Shown here: positions 21,562 through 22,380 of the stretch, in pieces
How positions within the stretch are numbered: position 1 is the first letter of the stretch
Layout: each line of letters starts with the position of its first letter
From: a virus
IMG/VR virus record: IMGVR_UViG_3300020436_000104
Coordinates: 1 to 22,380 of that record
DNA: 22,380 bases
Reading direction: 5' to 3' (one strand)
Notes under the pieces: model-generated
Seen by the model: the letters and a program-made list of their open reading frames with translations, nothing else
Told to the model about the DNA's origin: nothing
Databases searched by the model: none
Translations under genes and position numbers: made by a program

Positions 21562-22380
21562 CAGATATAACAGTCCTAACAACATTTCATGATGAAGGCC
21601 TTCAAGTTTATGGGCAAAGATTTTTAGATAGCTTTGCAAAAAACATTGATAAAAAAATAAAACTTTTAGTATATGCAGAAAATTGTAATCCAGTAAATCC
21701 TAATCCAGACCAAATTAAAATTCTAGATGCAATAGATTCTCTACCAAAGTTAGTAGCATTTAAAAATAGATGGAAAGATATACCTAAAGCAAACGGTATA
21801 CCTCCTGATGATATAAAAGCACGTAGACCTCGTGACTGGCACAAAGAGTTTAAGTGGGACGCTATACGCTTTGCTAATAAGACATATGCTGTTTATGATG
21901 CAGTACAGCGTTCTAAAGACTGGTGCGTATGGATGGATGCAGATACCTATGTGCATAGTCCTTTGGACTACAATAGTTTCCTAAACTTACTACCTAGTGA
22001 TTGTTGGATTACATATGTTGGAAGAGGTAAGGGATCGCAAACATGGCCTGAATGTGGATTTTACGGTTTAAATTTAAATCATCCTGTGTGTAATGAATTT
22101 ATGAAAGAATTCGAACGTATGTATGAAGATGCTGAAAATGGTATTTTTACTCTAGAAGAATGGCACGACAGCTATGTTTTTGGCCATATATTAAATAAGA
22201 TGAAATTAGACTTTCCTTCTGTATTAGATTACAGTGCAAACATTTATAATAACACTGCTAAGACAGGCGGTGGTGGTCATCCACTGATAAACAGTGAATT
22301 AGGTAAATGGCTAGATCATTTGAAAGGTGCAAGAAAGAAAGAAGGCCGTAGTAGAAATAAAGATTTAATGCAAAGCCGGC
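21558..22380 (+). CDS. GT-A-type glycosyltransferase (copy 2, partial at window edge)
   Basis: The ATG at 21558 overlaps the preceding stop (ATGA), and the frame stays open for 274 codons to the window end, so the C terminus is missing. It is a paralogue of the gene at 13956: PKLVAFK, FKWDAIRFANKTY, WMDADTYVH (DxD at 127-129), ECGFYGLNL and EEWHDSYVF all have counterparts there. The chain beyond about residue 215 differs, with a GGGGHP loop and a basic end near the edge. It is presumably another sugar transferase of the cassette. Together the two copies bracket the other nine genes. Confidence 0.65.
   Translation, partial: MTDITVLTTFHDEGLQVYGQRFLDSFAKNIDKKIKLLVYAENCNPVNPNPDQIKILDAIDSLPKLVAFKNRWKDIPKANGIPPDDIKARRPRDWHKEFKWDAIRFANKTYAVYDAVQRSKDWCVWMDADTYVHSPLDYNSFLNLLPSDCWITYVGRGKGSQTWPECGFYGLNLNHPVCNEFMKEFERMYEDAENGIFTLEEWHDSYVFGHILNKMKLDFPSVLDYSANIYNNTAKTGGGGHPLINSELGKWLDHLKGARKKEGRSRNKDLMQSR

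Noticed and set aside
1-22380. tRNA genes, CRISPR arrays, insertion sequences, integrase or attachment sites
   Set aside because: No cloverleaf, regularly spaced repeats, transposase or integrase motifs were seen by eye on either strand.

Overview
The window looks like part of a marine T4-like myovirus genome. By eye it is AT-rich and tightly packed, and every supported gene is on the + strand. The left part holds virion and DNA-packaging genes: tail tube gp19, a gp54-like tube protein, the head completion nuclease gp4, and both terminase subunits. The middle holds gp32 and UvsX recombination genes. The gene content and low GC fit the cyanophage or pelagimyophage branch of T4-like phages. The host cannot be read directly from the sequence.

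Layout. (1) 1-4897, late virion and packaging block: the 3' end of gp19 and a terminator; a gp54-like tube protein, a 125-aa unknown and gp4; then small terminase gp16, a 187-aa protein with a capsid-targeting-like N terminus, a 353-aa glycine-rich modular protein, and a strong terminator. (2) 4899-10985: an Fe(II)/2-oxoglutarate oxygenase-like protein, a sulfotransferase-like protein, the large terminase gp17, a 768-aa probable internal or ejected virion protein, and a second HxD...H oxygenase-like protein. The two terminase genes are therefore about 3 kb apart. (3) 10999-13893, replication and recombination block behind a near-consensus sigma70 promoter: gp32 single-stranded DNA-binding protein, UvsX recombinase, a small acidic protein and a helical protein that may be a recombination mediator. 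(4) 13903-22380 (runs off the end), a glycan cassette of eleven closely packed genes behind a second sigma70-like promoter. It encodes four GT-A-type glycosyltransferases, three paralogous GT-B-like proteins, two methyltransferases, a GSCFA-family SGNH esterase/acyltransferase-like protein, and a fusion of a nucleotidyltransferase with a mannose-6-phosphate-isomerase-type cupin.

Regulation. The T4-late-like core ATAAATA was found, reading by eye, at only four + strand places. All four lie just upstream of genes in the virion half (starts at 511, 2709, 3222, 7868). At 511 and 7868, and with weaker octamers at 4912 and 18329, the element ends only 4-5 nt before the ATG and no Shine-Dalgarno is visible, so the late transcripts may be leaderless. 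The gp32 and glycan blocks instead start behind -35/-10 promoters and have good Shine-Dalgarno sites. This suggests an early/middle program for replication and glycan genes and a late program for virion genes.

How the genes may work together. The left half makes tail tube, head completion, packaging motor and probable internal head proteins. The middle coats and recombines phage DNA. The right half could activate a sugar nucleotide, transfer several sugars, and decorate the product with methyl and perhaps acyl groups. The product could be a glycan on the virion, or a change to the infected cell's surface. The target is not visible from sequence.
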